Below, one piece after another: positions 1 to 8,198 of a stretch of 42,378 nt of DNA. A model generated the notes under the pieces. It had not been told where the DNA came from and did not search any database. It saw nothing but the letters and a program-made list of their open reading frames with translations. The stretch comes from Microcaldota archaeon (GTDB lineage: Archaea > Micrarchaeota > Micrarchaeia > Burarchaeales > Fermentimicrarchaeaceae): positions 1-42,378 of the forward strand of contig JACCLG010000024.1 of NCBI GenBank assembly GCA_013425335.1. Reading direction: 5' to 3'. Every line of letters begins with the position of its first letter. Within the stretch, counting starts at the first letter, position 1. The translations under genes were made by a program, and so were the position numbers.

Positions 1-32
1 CCTTAATTCTGTATAGAATATTGCCTCAAAGG

Positions 33-41
33 TTTATAAAA
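33..41 (+). promoter_or_regulatory. TATA box upstream of first glycosyltransferase
   Basis: The sequence TTTATAAAA matches the archaeal TATA consensus. A transcript starting about 26 bases later would begin near position 63, just ahead of the first glycosyltransferase of the plus-strand run. Nothing else is visible in the first 70 bases. Confidence 0.5.
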
Positions 42-130
42 CATCTCGGAACCAGCGGCTGGCGTCTCTAGAAATGACAAATAAATTTAATACCCGCCCC
101 CCCAATCTTAGACATGCTGGAGGCGTGCGC

Positions 131-1231
131 TTGAAAATAACCATGCTGTCACCTTTCTCATCAAAAGGAGCCACAACTGGCCGATTGTACGAACTTGCAA
201 AGAACATGGACTCCGCAACTAGAATAATAATCCCCAAGAGCGACAAGTACGGCCGTTCCAAGGAGGACGAGCTTTTCCTGTTCACACTTGAGAAAAAATC
301 CTTCCTTCTTCTCCCGCTTCATGTGTATAAGACTCTGAAATACCTTCGAGGGGAGAAGCCGCAGGTTGTTTACTTTGCGAAGCCCCATCTCTTCACTTTT
401 CTGCCCGCATTGCTCTACAAAATAATGCAGCCAGACTGCAGCTTGGTTTTTGACTGTGATGAATGGGACCCCGCGACGCTCAGAGATAATGAGGAGAACT
501 TCTACAAGGTTTGGCTGACTGATTTTCTTGCCTATCTCTCAATTAGACTCTCCGATTATGTGGTGTACTCAAATACATGGATAAGAGAGGAAAAAATCCC
601 AAGGAAGTACTGGGGGAAGTGTTTCTACCTCTCAAACGGAGTTGATACAAAAGAATTCAGAGTGAGAGAGCACAAAAGAGGCAAGGAGTTCTCACTCATG
701 TTCGTTGGTCTGCTCCACAAAATAAAACACATACTCCCAATAATTGATGCCGTGGAGATTGCCGCAAAGCAAATATCTGAGCTGAAATGTTACATAGTCG
801 GGGATGGACCTAAACGGAAGGAGCTTGAGGAAATAATTGTATCAAAAGGACTGAGCAGATTTTTTGTTTTTAAGGGAACAGTAGCTCACGAGAAGCTCCC
901 AGAACTGCTCCCCACGACGGATTTGCTCATCGCCCCCTTCTCGGATATTGAGGGTGTTCGTTACCAAAGTAATATAAAAATATTCGAATACATGGCGGTG
1001 GGAATTCCCATAATAGCAACTGATGTGGGGGATATAAAAAGAATTCTGGGAGGGGGAAAAGCTGGTTATGTTGTCTCTCCAGGTAACCCTAAGGCAATAG
1101 CGGAGAAGATTATTTACATACGCCAAAATCCCGTAAAATCAAAGGCATGTGCGTCCCTGGCAAGAAAGCTTGCAGTTGATACGTATGATTGGAAGGTTCT
1201 CGCGCAGAAGTTAGAAAATTTCCTAGGCTGA
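131..1231 (+). CDS. Glycosyltransferase family 4 (GT-B fold)
   Basis: This is a retaining GT-B glycosyltransferase of the GT4/GT1 Pfam type, about 366 residues, expected to act in the cytoplasm on a lipid-linked or surface glycan. The C-terminal nucleotide-sugar domain shows FVGLLHKIKH, the GDGPKRKEL turn and EYMAVGIPIIATDVGD near residue 285, all typical of the family. The track starts at ATG 74, but I prefer TTG 131. A GGAGG ribosome site lies at 119-123, seven bases upstream, and LKITMLSPFSSKG is the first beta strand seen in relatives, while the preceding 19 residues look non-homologous. The TATA box at 33-41 allows either start. It is followed after 4 bases by a second GT4 gene, so the two are probably co-transcribed. 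The sugar and acceptor cannot be read from sequence. Confidence 0.85.
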   Translation: MKITMLSPFSSKGATTGRLYELAKNMDSATRIIIPKSDKYGRSKEDELFLFTLEKKSFLLLPLHVYKTLKYLRGEKPQVVYFAKPHLFTFLPALLYKIMQPDCSLVFDCDEWDPATLRDNEENFYKVWLTDFLAYLSIRLSDYVVYSNTWIREEKIPRKYWGKCFYLSNGVDTKEFRVREHKRGKEFSLMFVGLLHKIKHILPIIDAVEIAAKQISELKCYIVGDGPKRKELEEIIVSKGLSRFFVFKGTVAHEKLPELLPTTDLLIAPFSDIEGVRYQSNIKIFEYMAVGIPIIATDVGDIKRILGGGKAGYVVSPGNPKAIAEKIIYIRQNPVKSKACASLARKLAVDTYDWKVLAQKLENFLG

Positions 1232-1235
1232 TATA

Positions 1236-2318
1236 ATGAGAGTCTGCCTCCTCAACCCATTTCCGCTCTCCTTTAGAGGAGGGACGGAATCGGTGCTATC
1301 CTCCCTCAACTCAGAACTTGGGAGAAGAGGTATTGAAACAGAGGTGATATCACTTTCAGAGAGTGAGATGGGGCGGATACCTAAATTCGCAAGAGTTTTA
1401 ATATCAGTTATTCTTCTTAGGAAGCTGCAAAGCTCGCAGAACCGTTTTGATGTGATACACGCGAATGCCTGGTCAGCATGCGTGTTGAGGTTCATAAGAA
1501 CGAAGCCCTCCCTCGCTACAGCTCATGGAACTGTAAGAGGGCTGCTAAATCTTACTGGCGATGTTGCACCGTTTGCCTCCCGTGCCTACAGCTCTTTCTT
1601 CACTGAGAGTCTTGAGAGAAGCGGTTTCAGCAGCGCTCAGAAAGTTGCTGCAGTCTCGCATTCATGCATGCGGGAGCTCATCGATTATTACAGAATACCC
1701 GAAGATAAGATAGAAGTTGTTCATAACGGTTTGGATATGAGAAAAATTCATAGAGTGAATACCCATATCAGAGAGAAGTTTGAATGCGACCACCTCCTCT
1801 TTTTCATTGGAAGGCTTGCGAAGCAGAAGGGTGTAGAATACCTCATAAAAGCACTCCCTATGTTGGAAGAATATGATATTAAGCTTGTGATAGCAGGGAC
1901 AGGTCCAGAGGAAACGCATCTCAGGCAGCTTGTCTCCGAACTGAAGCTAGAGCCTAGGGTAGCATTCGCTGGAGCGGTGGATGAAAGGAAAAAGCTTGAA
2001 CTAATGTCTGCAAGTGATGTGTTCATCTGTCCATCACTCTGGGAGTCTTTCGGCATGATATTGCTCGAAGCCATGGCATGCAAGCTACCGGTTGTTACAA
2101 CTCGAGTTGCCAGCATACCTGAAGTTGTTGGTGATTGCGGAGTCCTTGTAGAACCTAGAAATTCAAGAGAACTTTCTGATGGGGTGCGGAAGTTGCTGGA
2201 TGACAAGAAAGCTGCCAAAAAACTTGCGCAGAAAGCATACTGCAGGCTGACTAAGAATTTCACAGTTGAACGAATGGCAGATGGGTATATAAAATTATAC
2301 AAAGAATTAACCTCCTAA
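1236..2318 (+). CDS. Glycosyltransferase family 4 (GT-B fold)
   Basis: This 360-residue GT-B glycosyltransferase starts MRVCLLNPFPLSFRGGTE, where the GGTE loop is the usual N-domain acceptor-side motif of GT4 enzymes. The C domain carries FFIGRLAKQKGVEYLI and PSLWESFGMILLEAMA near residues 267-282, which contains the E-x7-E motif that binds the nucleotide-sugar donor. It is 4 bases downstream of the preceding GT4 gene and 11 bases upstream of a methyltransferase, giving a three-gene plus-strand run. No signal peptide or membrane segment is visible, so a cytosolic or membrane-peripheral role in glycan assembly is inferred. The donor sugar is unknown. Confidence 0.88.
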   Translation: MRVCLLNPFPLSFRGGTESVLSSLNSELGRRGIETEVISLSESEMGRIPKFARVLISVILLRKLQSSQNRFDVIHANAWSACVLRFIRTKPSLATAHGTVRGLLNLTGDVAPFASRAYSSFFTESLERSGFSSAQKVAAVSHSCMRELIDYYRIPEDKIEVVHNGLDMRKIHRVNTHIREKFECDHLLFFIGRLAKQKGVEYLIKALPMLEEYDIKLVIAGTGPEETHLRQLVSELKLEPRVAFAGAVDERKKLELMSASDVFICPSLWESFGMILLEAMACKLPVVTTRVASIPEVVGDCGVLVEPRNSRELSDGVRKLLDDKKAAKKLAQKAYCRLTKNFTVERMADGYIKLYKELTS

Positions 2319-2329
2319 TCAGTGGTAAG

Positions 2330-2887
2330 ATGAAAATCCTCGATTTCGGCTGCGGCAACAAGAAAGGCGCAGGATGCCCCTACGCAGGCGACATCATCGG
2401 GGTGGATATAGACAAAATCAGCCAAGCCGACGTAATCTGGGATTTGGAGAAATTTCCCTACCCATTCAAGGACAACGAGTTCGATGCCGTCTATTCCCAC
2501 CACTGCCTGGAGCATCTGGAAGATACCCTCAAGGTGATGGAGGAGCTGTGCAGGATAACCAAGCCGCACGGAAGGATCACCATACTCGTGCCTTACGGTG
2601 CAAGCTCATTCGCGCTTAACAACCCAACCCACAAGAAGTTCTTCTCGGTCGAGGCAATATACGGGATAGCGAACTTCATCCCAAAGGTAAAGGTGCTGAA
2701 GGCGGAATACCACTACATTTACACTGCGTTCCCGGAATTGCAGAGCTGGAAAGGGAAGCTGCTCAGGAAGATGTTCAAGCCGGTGGACTGGCTCATAAAC
2801 AGCCATCAGAACATATACGGCAGGATAGGGAGGCATTTTCTGGGAGATGCAGATGAAGTCGAGTGGGAATTAGAGCGTGTTAAATAA
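2330..2887 (+). CDS. Class I SAM-dependent methyltransferase (type 11)
   Basis: This 185-residue protein begins MKILDFGCGNKKGAG, which is methyltransferase motif I (D-x-G-x-G) at the extreme N-terminus. The acidic adenosine-ribose motif GVDIDK follows near residue 24, and the post-motif HHCLEHLED is typical of Methyltransf_11 enzymes. A GTGGT ribosome site lies just upstream of the ATG. In a run of glycosyltransferases it most likely methylates a sugar or lipid-linked glycan, but the substrate is not visible. Its C-terminal segment resembles that of the decayed methyltransferase at 7997-8139. It converges on the next glycosyltransferase with only two bases between stop codons. Confidence 0.85.
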   Translation: MKILDFGCGNKKGAGCPYAGDIIGVDIDKISQADVIWDLEKFPYPFKDNEFDAVYSHHCLEHLEDTLKVMEELCRITKPHGRITILVPYGASSFALNNPTHKKFFSVEAIYGIANFIPKVKVLKAEYHYIYTAFPELQSWKGKLLRKMFKPVDWLINSHQNIYGRIGRHFLGDADEVEWELERVK

Positions 2888-2889
2888 TC

Positions 2890-4005
2890 TCATTCTAGTG
2901 CTCTCTCGTATGCTTTGCAGAGCCCATTCCCGTATCTATCCCAGGTATACCCACTGATATGCTTCCTTGCGTTCTTGCCCATCCTTTTAACCTCGCTTGG
3001 GTTATCATAGAAATAAAGAATTTTCTCCTTTATCGCTTCAACATCGCGTATTGGGATTACAAAACCATCCTTCCCATCCCTCACCAGAGAACCTGAGTTA
3101 TAGGTGGTGATTACTGGTACTCCGCATGCCATTGCTTCATAGTTCACAAGAGCACTCCCTTCCTCTACTGATGGAAAGACGAAAATTGATGCAGAGTTAT
3201 AAAGCGCAGTGAGGTCATCAGCCCATCTTATAAATTTTATGTTCGGCATTTTGTATTTTTCAACTATGCCACTCATCTCACTCTGAACCCTTCCTTTCAC
3301 CATCAACTCCGCATTTTTCAGGCTCAGCTCAGAAAACGCCTCCAGAAGATACTGCAGGCCCTTCCTTAGAATAACCTGACCGACAAAAAGAACTCTGAAA
3401 ACATCATCCTTCTTAACACTGGGTCTGAATCTTTCAGTATCTATTCCAAAAGGAATCTCAACAAGCTTCTCTTTATCAAACCCACGCTCCAGGAAGCTGT
3501 TTAGGGCGAATTCAGAAGGAACCAAGACATAATTGCATTCCGAGTACTCCTGCAGGCATCTCCTTATCAGCCGCCTGTTAAGCGGCTCCGAAGGCACGCC
3601 AAACTTTTTATACTCCTCCCCGACCAGCTCGTTGTATCTCAGAATATGCGAAGATGCCCTTTCAATAAAAGTTCTTGCCCCGAGCCCCTTTGCCCTTCTC
3701 ATGGAAAAGAGTGCGTGGTTGTTCCATCCATGGAATATGTCGCATTCCGAAACCTGGAATGAGGCAAGTCTGTCATATAGATTGTCGATGATGTACGGAA
3801 AGCGGGAGCTTGCCCTGCTGAAAAATTTGCCAAATGGAAATACTGCTGAAACCCTGCTCGCTTCTATATCATTGCTCTCATTTGACCAGCAAATAACCTT
3901 CTTTAGCTTTCCCCTCTTCTGAATCTCAAACGCAGTTCTATTGGAAAGAGAACCCAGCGCGCCGGCTCCACCCAATCTAACTCCTACAGAGTATACAACC
4001 TTCAT
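2890..4005 (-). CDS. Glycosyltransferase family 4 (GT-B fold)
   Basis: This is a GT4 glycosyltransferase of about 371 residues. The C domain has VLFVGQVILRKGLQYLLEAF and FPSVEEGSALVNYEAMACG near residues 270-290, a good match to the donor-binding E-x7-E motif. The track starts at 4029, but ATG 4005 is better. It forms an ATGA overlap with the stop codon of the upstream SDR gene (4002-4982), and MKVVYSVGVRLGGAG is the expected first strand. The pair is therefore translationally coupled, with the SDR upstream. This suggests that the glycosyltransferase uses the SDR product, for example a deoxysugar nucleotide, though that is only inference from context. Confidence 0.87.
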   Translation of the reverse strand: MKVVYSVGVRLGGAGALGSLSNRTAFEIQKRGKLKKVICWSNESNDIEASRVSAVFPFGKFFSRASSRFPYIIDNLYDRLASFQVSECDIFHGWNNHALFSMRRAKGLGARTFIERASSHILRYNELVGEEYKKFGVPSEPLNRRLIRRCLQEYSECNYVLVPSEFALNSFLERGFDKEKLVEIPFGIDTERFRPSVKKDDVFRVLFVGQVILRKGLQYLLEAFSELSLKNAELMVKGRVQSEMSGIVEKYKMPNIKFIRWADDLTALYNSASIFVFPSVEEGSALVNYEAMACGVPVITTYNSGSLVRDGKDGFVIPIRDVEAIKEKILYFYDNPSEVKRMGKNARKHISGYTWDRYGNGLCKAYERALE

Positions 4006-4982
4006 ATTTTCCCGCTCTTTTTCCTCCAATATTCCATCACATCCTTCAGAGTCTTTTCTATTGTATACTCAGGTTTCCAGCCAGTAGCATCATTGAATTT
4101 CTTGGCATCACCCTGCAAAAGCGGGACATCTGAAGGTCTCATCCTCCTCTTGTCATGCACTACCTTAATCGTCTTGCTCCTGGAGGATAGTTTAATCAGC
4201 CCTCCAAGTATGGATTCCATGCTATGCGTGACTCCCGATGCTATATTGTACACCTCTCCAGCTTGGCACTTGTTCACCAGAAGCCAGTAGGCTCTGCATA
4301 CATCCCTAACATCTATATAATCCCTGAAAGCACTCAAATTGCCGACTTCAATCTGCTCTCTTTTGTCGCTTTCTATCTCGGCAATCTGTTTCGCAAACGT
4401 CGCAAAGCTCATGCTATCATCGCTGTTAACTCCAATGATATTGAAGCATCTTGATAGGTATACGTTCATTCCATAAGAGCGGAAGTACTGCCAACCAACC
4501 ATCTCCTGCGCTACCTTGGAAGCTGCATATGGGGATAGTGGCCTGAGCGGGTTTGTCTCCTTAACAGGCAGCTCCTCTGGGTATATCAACCCGTACTCCT
4601 CTGAACTGCCCGATATATGGACCTTCGCATTTGAGCCGATTGCCCTCACCGCATTCAGGACATTTATCGTCCCCTCCACATTCACCTTAAAATATTCCTT
4701 GGGGGAATCGAATGAGTAAGGAACTCTGGTGAGAGCACCAAGATGGAAGATTATGCCTGGTTTCACATTGTGAATCAGGTAGAATACCTCCGAGAAGTTT
4801 GTCAGGTCGCAGCCAAGCACATTTACCTCGCGCTTGACTCTCTTCTGCAATTCGTATATCAGCTCCTGGTTGCCTGTTTTGCTAAAAACCGTTCCGTAAA
4901 CTTCGCCGAGTTCGTTCTTGATTATGTACTCAGCAAGGTTGTTGCCAACGAACCCCCCCATCCCGGTTATCAAGACCCTCAT
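4002..4982 (-). CDS. NAD-dependent sugar epimerase/dehydratase, GDP-mannose 4,6-dehydratase-like
   Basis: This 326-residue extended short-chain dehydrogenase begins MRVLITGMGGFVGNN, the Rossmann G-x-x-G-x-x-G motif. It has SGSSEEYG (near residue 125) and catalytic YAASK (near residue 152), the pattern seen in GDP-mannose 4,6-dehydratases and related RmD/GDP-sugar reductases. It would convert a nucleotide sugar in the cytosol for the adjacent glycosyltransferase, to which it is coupled by an ATGA overlap. An AGGTGA ribosome site sits about eight bases before the ATG. The exact substrate cannot be fixed; dTDP-glucose 4,6-dehydratase and UDP-sugar epimerases share the same fold. Confidence 0.82.
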   Translation of the reverse strand: MRVLITGMGGFVGNNLAEYIIKNELGEVYGTVFSKTGNQELIYELQKRVKREVNVLGCDLTNFSEVFYLIHNVKPGIIFHLGALTRVPYSFDSPKEYFKVNVEGTINVLNAVRAIGSNAKVHISGSSEEYGLIYPEELPVKETNPLRPLSPYAASKVAQEMVGWQYFRSYGMNVYLSRCFNIIGVNSDDSMSFATFAKQIAEIESDKREQIEVGNLSAFRDYIDVRDVCRAYWLLVNKCQAGEVYNIASGVTHSMESILGGLIKLSSRSKTIKVVHDKRRMRPSDVPLLQGDAKKFNDATGWKPEYTIEKTLKDVMEYWRKKSGKI

Positions 4983-5040
4983 ATTTTTTCACCTTTTGAA
5001 TGGCTTCAATTTAGATAGCGTCTGAACATAAACCAATCAC

Positions 5041-5048
5041 TATTTATA
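5041..5048 (+). promoter_or_regulatory. Putative TATA box upstream of glycosyltransferase
   Basis: TATTTATA lies about 50 bases before the ATG of the plus-strand glycosyltransferase in the divergent intergenic region 4983-5097. It would give a short leader that includes the GGTTGG-like ribosome site. The rest of this spacer shows no gene. Confidence 0.4.
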
Positions 5049-5097
5049 CCGCACAATATTAAAATACTCTGCAATTGAGTACGGCTGAGGCGGTTGG

Positions 5098-6111
5098 ATG
5101 AAGGTTGCTTTCTTAACATACCAGTATCCTCCAAAGTCTTTCTGGGGGGGTTCGTTCTACGCTTTCAGGCTTACGCATGCACTTGAGGATCTGGGGGTCG
5201 ATTTACTCCGAATTGGTCCATCCCATATGCGGGATGACGGGGTAAAACTTGCAGCAACAAATTTTTTACATTTTGCCTGGAGGGCTAGAAAATACACTGG
5301 AAACGCAGATTTAGTGCATGGCAATATACTGGCGGACGTGTTTGTAACTCGCAAGCCCTGCATTACAACGATGCACCACCCCCAGAAATACGACTACCAG
5401 AATAACTCCCTGCGAAAAAAAGTGTACGAAAACCTGGAGAAGCGCTGTTTCAGGAAAGCTCGTAAAGTGATAACCGATAGCAGCATTTCTCTTAAAGAAT
5501 TCCGGGAAATCTACGGAGACGGTAAAATCCACTCGGTCCCCCTCGGTGTTGACCAGGTAAAAAAGACGGAGTTTGGGGACCCGCGCAAAGTTCTGTGCGC
5601 AACCGGTCTGAGTGCGAGAAAAGGGGTGGAGTTCGTTTTGCATGCAGCAAAAGAGCTGGGAGATGCGGAGTTCTACATAACTGGAAACGGGAGGGAGAAA
5701 CGGCGCCTTGAGTCTCTTGCAGCGGCAATGAGGCTGCGCAATATACATCTTCTAGGGATTGTAAAACAGGAGAAGCTTGAACTTCTCTACTCTGAATGCG
5801 GCGTATGCATCATTCCGTCAATCTATGAAGGATTCGGACTGCCAATCCTTGAAGGTATGGCTCACAAAAAGGTCGTCATAGCCACAAGTACAGGAATTGC
5901 GCCCGAGGTAATTGAAAATGGAAGCAACGGCTTTATAATTGAGGACAGGAACCCCAGGCTTGTATCCTCGCTGATTCTGAAGCTCATAGACGATGAGAAG
6001 CTCTTCAGACGGATTGCCCAGAGAGCCCTTTCCACAAGCAAAAAATTCAGCTGGAAGAAAACAGCCAGGGAAACAATACGCATATACAAGACGGTTCTGG
6101 AGCATGAATGA
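5098..6111 (+). CDS. Glycosyltransferase family 4 (GT-B fold)
   Basis: This 337-residue GT4 enzyme begins MKVAFLTYQYPPKSFWGGS. It carries ATGLSARKGVEFVLHAAKEL, ITGNGREKRRLE and PSIYEGFGLPILEGMA (near residue 240), so the whole C-terminal donor-binding lobe with the E-x7-E motif is intact. It stands alone on the plus strand between a divergent SDR/glycosyltransferase pair and a convergent minus-strand operon; its stop codon is one base from the stop of the small gene at 6113-6289. The substrate is unknown. The role in surface glycan assembly is inferred from the neighbourhood. Confidence 0.88.
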   Translation: MKVAFLTYQYPPKSFWGGSFYAFRLTHALEDLGVDLLRIGPSHMRDDGVKLAATNFLHFAWRARKYTGNADLVHGNILADVFVTRKPCITTMHHPQKYDYQNNSLRKKVYENLEKRCFRKARKVITDSSISLKEFREIYGDGKIHSVPLGVDQVKKTEFGDPRKVLCATGLSARKGVEFVLHAAKELGDAEFYITGNGREKRRLESLAAAMRLRNIHLLGIVKQEKLELLYSECGVCIIPSIYEGFGLPILEGMAHKKVVIATSTGIAPEVIENGSNGFIIEDRNPRLVSSLILKLIDDEKLFRRIAQRALSTSKKFSWKKTARETIRIYKTVLEHE

Positions 6112-6112
6112 G

Positions 6113-6289
6113 CTACTTCACTGCCTTTGCCATCAATTCCTGTGACAGGAATCTACCAAGGAACCTCTCTATGCCCACCCTAACTTTTGGGAAGAGGTCA
6201 AGTATAAAAAATATCTGGTTCTGGTAATACCCGCTGCTGCTCTTAGTCTTGTACTCGTCATAACCTTCGTAATATTTTGTCCGGGGCAT
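6113..6289 (-). CDS. Small 58-residue protein coupled to GT2 gene
   Basis: This frame is too short for the ORF track. It reads MPRTKYYEGYDEYKTKSSSG at the start, then a hydrophobic stretch (QIFFILDLFPKV), and ends SQELMAKAVK. The case for a real gene is its translation signal: GGTG lies four bases before the ATG, and the TAG stop of the upstream GT2 gene is seven bases away and overlaps that ribosome site, a tight operon join. I do not recognise the protein. It could be an accessory peptide of the glycosyltransferase or the N-terminal remnant of a longer enzyme whose remainder was lost where it now meets the convergent gene at 6111. Confidence 0.55.
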   Translation of the reverse strand: MPRTKYYEGYDEYKTKSSSGYYQNQIFFILDLFPKVRVGIERFLGRFLSQELMAKAVK

Positions 6290-6296
6290 AACACAC

Positions 6297-7178
6297 CTAC
6301 AACAGCGAATAAATACCAGAGTAAATAACTCCGATTGTCTTAATAATGGCTACCCGTACATGCCAGGAGCCGCATTTTCTTTTGTATTCAAATGAAGTCT
6401 TAAGAAACAATAGTGGTGATAAAACTATCTTAAGCAGCAAAACTACTTTGTTCTCCCGTCCGTATTTTGCCCTGAAATACGCTCCCCCCAATCCTCTAGT
6501 CCTTGCCTGCGCAAGAAAACCTTTGAGGTCGTATTCACGGTTGTGTACCACCTCAACTGGAGTATAAAGCAGTTTATTCCCTTTCCCGACGATCCTTATC
6601 TTCAGGTCTACATCTTCCCCCGCCGCCCATGGAAAATTCTCATCGAATCCACCAACCTCCTCCAAAACAGATTTTCTGTAGGACATGTTTGCAGTCCCAC
6701 CCACCACCCCTTCCTCCCCACTTATTTTTTCCTCCATGTCCACCCCATAAGTGCAAACAGCTTCAACCCACTCAAGCTGCGCGAATAGGCTGCGTTTTAG
6801 CTCATCATCTCTCGGTTTTAGGTACCCCCCGACTCCAGCTACTTCAGGAAACCTCCCATACGCGTCAGCGAGTCTGGCAAGCCAGTCTGGCGGGACTAGG
6901 CAGTCATCATCCGTGAATGCTACAATCTCATTCTTTGATTTCCTTATGCCTAGATTTCTGGCCACCGCTGGTCCGCCTTGTCTCTCTTTGAAATATCTCA
7001 ACATGTTAGATTTTTTAGCAAGAGCAGCTACTCTCTTCCCCGTATCATCGGTCGAACCATCATCAACGACAATCACTTCATAGTTTTTGAATTTCTGTTT
7101 CAACAGAGACTCCAAGGTAGCCATAAGCCTTTCAGCCCTGTTGTGGGTCGGCACAACAACACTTATGCCTTGTTTCAT
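6297..7178 (-). CDS. Glycosyltransferase family 2 (GT-A fold)
   Basis: This GT2 enzyme of about 293 residues has ISVVVPTHNRAERL at the N-terminus, VVDDGSTDDTG and the metal/nucleotide motif FTDDDC. The second-half signature is AGEDVDLKIRI, with the catalytic-base E-D pair. The track starts at 7232, but MKQGISVVVPTHN (ATG 7178) is the natural start, with GGGGT upstream. The C-terminal segment from about residue 245 is hydrophobic and basic and may sit on the membrane. It inverts or retains an unidentified sugar in the surface-glycan pathway. A methyltransferase lies upstream on the same strand and a 58-residue ORF follows immediately. Confidence 0.87.
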   Translation of the reverse strand: MKQGISVVVPTHNRAERLMATLESLLKQKFKNYEVIVVDDGSTDDTGKRVAALAKKSNMLRYFKERQGGPAVARNLGIRKSKNEIVAFTDDDCLVPPDWLARLADAYGRFPEVAGVGGYLKPRDDELKRSLFAQLEWVEAVCTYGVDMEEKISGEEGVVGGTANMSYRKSVLEEVGGFDENFPWAAGEDVDLKIRIVGKGNKLLYTPVEVVHNREYDLKGFLAQARTRGLGGAYFRAKYGRENKVVLLLKIVLSPLLFLKTSFEYKRKCGSWHVRVAIIKTIGVIYSGIYSLL

Positions 7179-7219
7179 ATGAATACCCCGCGAAATCAAT
7201 CTTAGAATATACCTATTAT

Positions 7220-7258
7220 TTGAGCATAACAACTCTGCCCCCCCGTAGCTATGCTCAA
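7220..7258. repeat. 9-base inverted repeat between methyltransferase and GT2 genes
   Basis: TTGAGCATA at 7220-7228 is perfectly complementary to TATGCTCAA at 7250-7258, with a 21-base spacer containing a run of C (G on the coding strand). It begins eight bases after the methyltransferase stop codon and lies about 40 bases before the GT2 start. It could be an RNA hairpin that ends or attenuates the transcript, or a dimeric regulator site. Confidence 0.4.
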
Positions 7259-7265
7259 CTCTACC

Positions 7266-8000
7266 TCAACACCTCCTCGCAGTAATGATTAAAGTCATAT
7301 CTTCTGGGTTATCATGAGAATTATCAAGCAATGTTATCGGATATAGAAATGCGAATAATAATGCCCTGAGCAGCATGTTATACCTGATTCTGCCGTGTTT
7401 CCTGACCCTCTGCTCCAGCAGGATGGCTTGCTGGGTTACTCCCCCTACGCACGACGAGCTCTGCAACACTTTGAATCCAGCCTCCTTGACCTTTTCCTCC
7501 AGTTCTTTTTTTGTATATCCCCGCCTTACATGCCTGCCGTCTTCTGTTTCTGAAACCGTATCTGCTGGTTCTTTTGCGATCTGGGAGTTTATATTTATCG
7601 TGCTGACGACCAGCAACCCATCTTTCCTGATTGCTGCGTGCATGTTTCGAAGCAGTTTGCGGTCATCAATAATATGCTCGATTACCTCCATGCACACCGC
7701 ACAGTCGAATTTCTCCTTTAGCATGCCTAAGTTGCTTATGTCCATCTGCCTGAAATTCAATTCTTTCTTCCCAAGATGCGCCTTCCTTGCGCTTCCTATC
7801 GCTTCTGCCCTCCTGTCTATTCCCAGAACATTATTGCCTTGCCTATAAAGCAGGTACGGGATATAGCCGTTATCCCCGCATCCCACGTCAAGCACCGATT
7901 TGTGTTCTATCCCCTTTAGGTAAACTGTTCGCTTTCTGATGGTCAAGTCGAACCCCATGAATCTTAAATCATCCAGTATGAATTTTTTCAGGGTTTTCAT
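7266..8000 (-). CDS. Class I SAM-dependent methyltransferase (UbiG-like)
   Basis: This 244-residue methyltransferase has motif I SVLDVGCGDNGYIPYLL near residue 36, acidic motif GIDRR near 60 and the FDCAVCMEVIEHI post-motif, as in UbiG/Methyltransf_11-type enzymes. The C-terminal 40 residues include a short hydrophobic stretch (ALLFAFLYPITLL), possibly a membrane anchor. Its ATG overlaps the TGA of the decayed methyltransferase fragment at 7997-8139 (ATGA), implying it was once second in a coupled pair. The substrate is unknown, most likely a glycan or lipid carrier given the neighbours. Confidence 0.83.
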   Translation of the reverse strand: MKTLKKFILDDLRFMGFDLTIRKRTVYLKGIEHKSVLDVGCGDNGYIPYLLYRQGNNVLGIDRRAEAIGSARKAHLGKKELNFRQMDISNLGMLKEKFDCAVCMEVIEHIIDDRKLLRNMHAAIRKDGLLVVSTININSQIAKEPADTVSETEDGRHVRRGYTKKELEEKVKEAGFKVLQSSSCVGGVTQQAILLEQRVRKHGRIRYNMLLRALLFAFLYPITLLDNSHDNPEDMTLIITARRC

Positions 8001-8139
8001 TTTAAGGCCCCCAGTTTCCAGTGCAGTTCATCTGGGCCAATCCAATGGCGGAAAATCTTTTCGTAGAGATACTGCACGTTTGGATTCAAGTTGATAAGCA
8101 TCCTTTCCTGCTCTCACAGCTGAGGTCAAGTATCCTCAT
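7997..8139 (-). pseudogene. Remnant of a type-11 methyltransferase (frameshift and internal deletion)
   Basis: Reading the minus strand, ATG 8139 gives MRILDLSCESRKG, a degraded copy of the motif-I start MKILDFGCGNKKG seen in the gene at 2330. It then stops. In the next frame MLINLNPNVQYLYEKIF runs to RHWIGPDELHWKLGALK and ends at 7997, and this tail matches the C-terminus of the same intact gene (IGRHFLGDADEVEWELERVK). The total of 143 bases is not a multiple of three and the central 100-plus residues are missing. I infer a methyltransferase gene collapsed by deletion and frameshift. The terminal TGA still overlaps the next gene's ATG. Confidence 0.6.
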
Positions 8140-8198
8140 GGTTTAGCCTTCTTTTCATATTTCGATATCAGCCGCAATACCGCTCTAAAAAATAACTT

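Noticed and set aside
1748-2302. 184-residue minus-strand ORF
   Set aside because: It is antisense to a well-supported GT4 gene, with serine- and phenylalanine-rich composition typical of a shadow frame.
4007-4029. GAGCGGGAAAA near the GT4 start as another repeat copy
   Set aside because: Only about ten bases match and the CCCAC/GTGGG hairpin is absent, so it is a chance likeness.
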